Below are positions 62,421 to 64,000 of a DNA stretch of 64,000 nucleotides, piece by piece (positions within the stretch are counted from its first letter, which is position 1; every line of letters begins with the position of its first letter). Both the position numbers and the translations under genes were made by a program. The notes under the pieces were generated by a model, which made no database searches, was not told the origin of the DNA, and was given only the letters and a program-made list of their open reading frames with translations. The stretch comes from Acidipropionibacterium jensenii DSM 20535 (GTDB lineage Bacteria; Actinomycetota; Actinomycetes; Propionibacteriales; Propionibacteriaceae): the NCBI RefSeq assembly GCF_000425285.1, contig NZ_AUDD01000004.1:1-64000 (forward strand), in the 5' to 3' direction.

Positions 62421-63800
62421 TCAGTCCACCCTGACCACCTCGTCGGCACGGGGCACCACCGCGGTCCACCCGAGTTCCTGGTGGATCCGGTCCTGCAGCG
62501 CCAGGGCGGACTCCTTCTCGCCGTGGACCAGATAGATCGTCTCAGGTTCGCGACCCAGGTCGCGCAGCCAGCCGATCAGGTCGTCGGCGTCGGCGTGCAC
62601 CGAGAACTCGTCGTCGCTGACCACCCGGGCTCCGACCTTGACGTAGCGGCCGAACAGTTTGATCCGGCGGGCCCCCTCGGACAGGTCGCTGCCGCGGGTC
62701 CCGACCGCCTGGTAGCCGGTGAGGACCACCGCGTTGCGCGGGTCGGGGAGCAGCCGAGCCAGGTGGTGCAGGACCCGGCCGCCCTCGCACATCCCCGAGC
62801 TGGAGACGATGATCATCGGTTCGCGACGACCGCTGAGGGTCTTGGACTCGGCGGCGCTGCGCGTCTCCCGCAGATCGGGGATCTGGTCGAGCCACTCCAT
62901 CCCGGCGCCGGGGAGCAGTTCGCCGGGCTCGGCCCGGTAGACGTCCAGGACCCGCAGCGCCATCGGCGAGTCGACCACCACCGGGACCTGCGGAATGCGC
63001 CCGTCGGCCATCATGTCGGCCAGCACGTGGAGCACTCCCTCGGTGCGGTCCACCGCAAAGGCGGGAATGACGACCTGGCCGCCGGCAGCCACCGCGCGCC
63101 GCACCGCCTCGGCCATCTCCTCGTGACCGGGGCCGGCCGGCTCGGGGTGGAGTCGGCCGCCGTAGGTGGACTCCATCACCACGGTGCGCGCCGGTGGGGG
63201 AGTCTGACGCGGTCGCAGGATCGGATGGGTGGGCCGACCCAGGTCCCCGGAGAACAACACGGAGGAGTCGTCGGTGGCCACATTGATGCTGGCCGATCCG
63301 AGGATGTGGCCGGCCCGCGTCCAGCGGGCCACCGCGTCGCGTCCGACCTGGACGTCCTGGCCCAGCGGGACTGGTCTGAACAGCGGCAGGGTGCGTTCGA
63401 CATCGGAGGAGTCGTAGAGCGGGGTCGGACTGGTGTGGCGGGAGTACCGGCCCCTGATGGCGTCGGTGGTGGCCAGCTCCTGGAGGTAGGCGGAGTCGCG
63501 GAGCACGATCTCGGCCAGTTCCAGGGTGGGGCGGGTGGCGCGGATCGGCCCGCGGAACCCGAGCTTGACCAGGGCGGGCAGATACCCGGTGTGATCGGCG
63601 TGGGCGTGGGTCACCAGCACCTCGCCGATCCGTGCCGGGTCCATCATGAAGGGCGCCCGGTTGCGCAGTCGCAGGGTCTTCAGGCCCTGGAACATGCCGG
63701 CGTCGACCAGCAGGTGCTGGCCGGCGCTGCTGAGAAGGAATTTTGACCCGGTGACTGTTCCCGCGGCACCGAGGAAGGTCAATGTCACTGGTGTACTCAT
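62421..63800 (-). CDS. Beta-CASP metallo-beta-lactamase-fold RNase/hydrolase
   Basis: 459 residues. MBL motifs: F-L-G-A-A-G-T-V-T-G-S, H65-A-H67-A-D69-H70, A-G-H-I-L-G-S-A, F-S-G-D-L-G, then the beta-CASP part with M-E-S-T-Y-G-G, V-V-I-P-A-F-A-V-D-R, S-S-G-M-C-E-G-G-R and F-S-V-H-A-D, ending in L-V-H-G-E. This is the CPSF73/YSH1-like group, which processes RNA; bacterial members are annotated as exonucleases. The stop is 7 bases from the convergent gene, with no terminator between. Confidence 0.88.
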   Translation of the reverse strand: MSTPVTLTFLGAAGTVTGSKFLLSSAGQHLLVDAGMFQGLKTLRLRNRAPFMMDPARIGEVLVTHAHADHTGYLPALVKLGFRGPIRATRPTLELAEIVLRDSAYLQELATTDAIRGRYSRHTSPTPLYDSSDVERTLPLFRPVPLGQDVQVGRDAVARWTRAGHILGSASINVATDDSSVLFSGDLGRPTHPILRPRQTPPPARTVVMESTYGGRLHPEPAGPGHEEMAEAVRRAVAAGGQVVIPAFAVDRTEGVLHVLADMMADGRIPQVPVVVDSPMALRVLDVYRAEPGELLPGAGMEWLDQIPDLRETRSAAESKTLSGRREPMIIVSSSGMCEGGRVLHHLARLLPDPRNAVVLTGYQAVGTRGSDLSEGARRIKLFGRYVKVGARVVSDDEFSVHADADDLIGWLRDLGREPETIYLVHGEKESALALQDRIHQELGWTAVVPRADEVVRVD

Positions 63801-63831
63801 GACACCACTGTGCCCGCCCTCGGCGGCGCTG

Positions 63832-64000
63832 TCAGCCGGCTGGCGGAACCGGGACCCGCCGGGCGCTGGGCGGCAGGATGACCGGGCGGTCGCGTCCCAT
63901 CGTGGTGGAGACGCTCCAGCCGGTGTCCAGGTCGGTGATCGCCGCCCCGACCATCCCGGAGGAATCGATGGTGTAGGTCTCCTCCACCCAGTGACCCTGG
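63832..64000 (-). CDS. C-terminal part of an unidentified protein
   Basis: The frame is open to the window's right edge and gives 55 C-terminal residues, including W-V-E-E-T-Y-T-I-D-S-S-G-M and D-T-G-W-S-V-S-T-T-M, ending in a Pro/Arg-rich tail. Codon use (third-position G/C) looks like real coding. It is 31 bases from the hydrolase start and on the same strand. No family recognised. Confidence 0.5.
   Translation of the reverse strand, partial: QGHWVEETYTIDSSGMVGAAITDLDTGWSVSTTMGRDRPVILPPSARRVPVPPAG

Overview
This is high-GC DNA from the chromosome of an actinobacterium, most likely a member of the Propionibacteriaceae (Propionibacterium or Acidipropionibacterium-like). The evidence is metabolic and architectural: a pyrophosphate-dependent 6-phosphofructokinase, a methylmalonyl-CoA epimerase and a PduO-type cobalamin adenosyltransferase (propionate fermentation), a 1134-residue protein that may be the PPi-type PEP carboxykinase of propionibacteria, the actinobacterial mismatch endonuclease NucS, the phosphatidylinositol and PIM lipid genes, and the conserved gcvH-garA-ftsR-DUF151-MerR block. 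The genus is an inference; no rRNA is present, and I saw no tRNA gene.

Bases 1-22560 are an accessory envelope-polysaccharide region. It opens with a truncated DD(35)E transposase and a secreted beta-helix protein on the minus strand. A tightly overlapping plus-strand operon (2313-14211) follows: a fused two-domain glycosyltransferase, a beta-helix lipoprotein, two Wzz-like membrane proteins, a Wzy/O-antigen-ligase-like polymerase, three GT4-type glycosyltransferases and an asparagine-synthase-like amidotransferase. Next come a PIG-L deacetylase lipoprotein (minus) and an unusual module: AMP-forming ligase, SGNH-like protein and holo-ACP synthase (plus); stand-alone NAD-synthase-like protein and a second AsnB (minus); and an acyl carrier protein with a hexapeptide acetyltransferase (plus). 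Together these look like a carrier-protein-based pathway that makes and amidates a substituent for the polysaccharide.

Bases 22741-30640 are the F-ATP synthase operon (two small membrane proteins, then atpB-E-F-H-A-G-D-C), closed by a strong terminator. Bases 30740-38490 hold housekeeping genes: DUF2550 protein, PduO, an alpha/beta hydrolase with a small zinc-site protein, NucS, a DivIVA-like coiled-coil protein, methylmalonyl-CoA epimerase, a PH-domain membrane protein and a polysaccharide deacetylase lipoprotein. A DUF1345 gene that appears frameshifted and a secreted repeat/peptidase-like protein follow (38544-40550).

Bases 40830-46201 run thrS, a HIT hydrolase, phosphatidylinositol phosphate synthase, a PIM acyltransferase and a PimA-like mannosyltransferase as one coupled operon. 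Bases 46269-51400 carry two DUF881 proteins around a small basic protein, a lysine-free GcvH homologue, a zinc-ribbon FHA protein, an FtsR-like MerR regulator, a DUF151 nuclease and a second MerR regulator. The window ends with a YihY/BrkB membrane protein, PPi-phosphofructokinase, a TadE-like protein, a YciO/Sua5 protein, an MTA/SAH nucleosidase, a diacylglycerol-kinase-family lipid kinase, a GH3 lipoprotein, a YigZ/IMPACT protein, the 1134-residue protein, a beta-CASP metallo-hydrolase and the end of one more gene.

A recurring regulatory feature is a TAnnnT -10 element 6-7 bases before the start codon with no Shine-Dalgarno sequence, the arrangement expected for leaderless mRNAs. In several cases it decides the start codon, and in two places it appears to drive a tiny upstream ORF.
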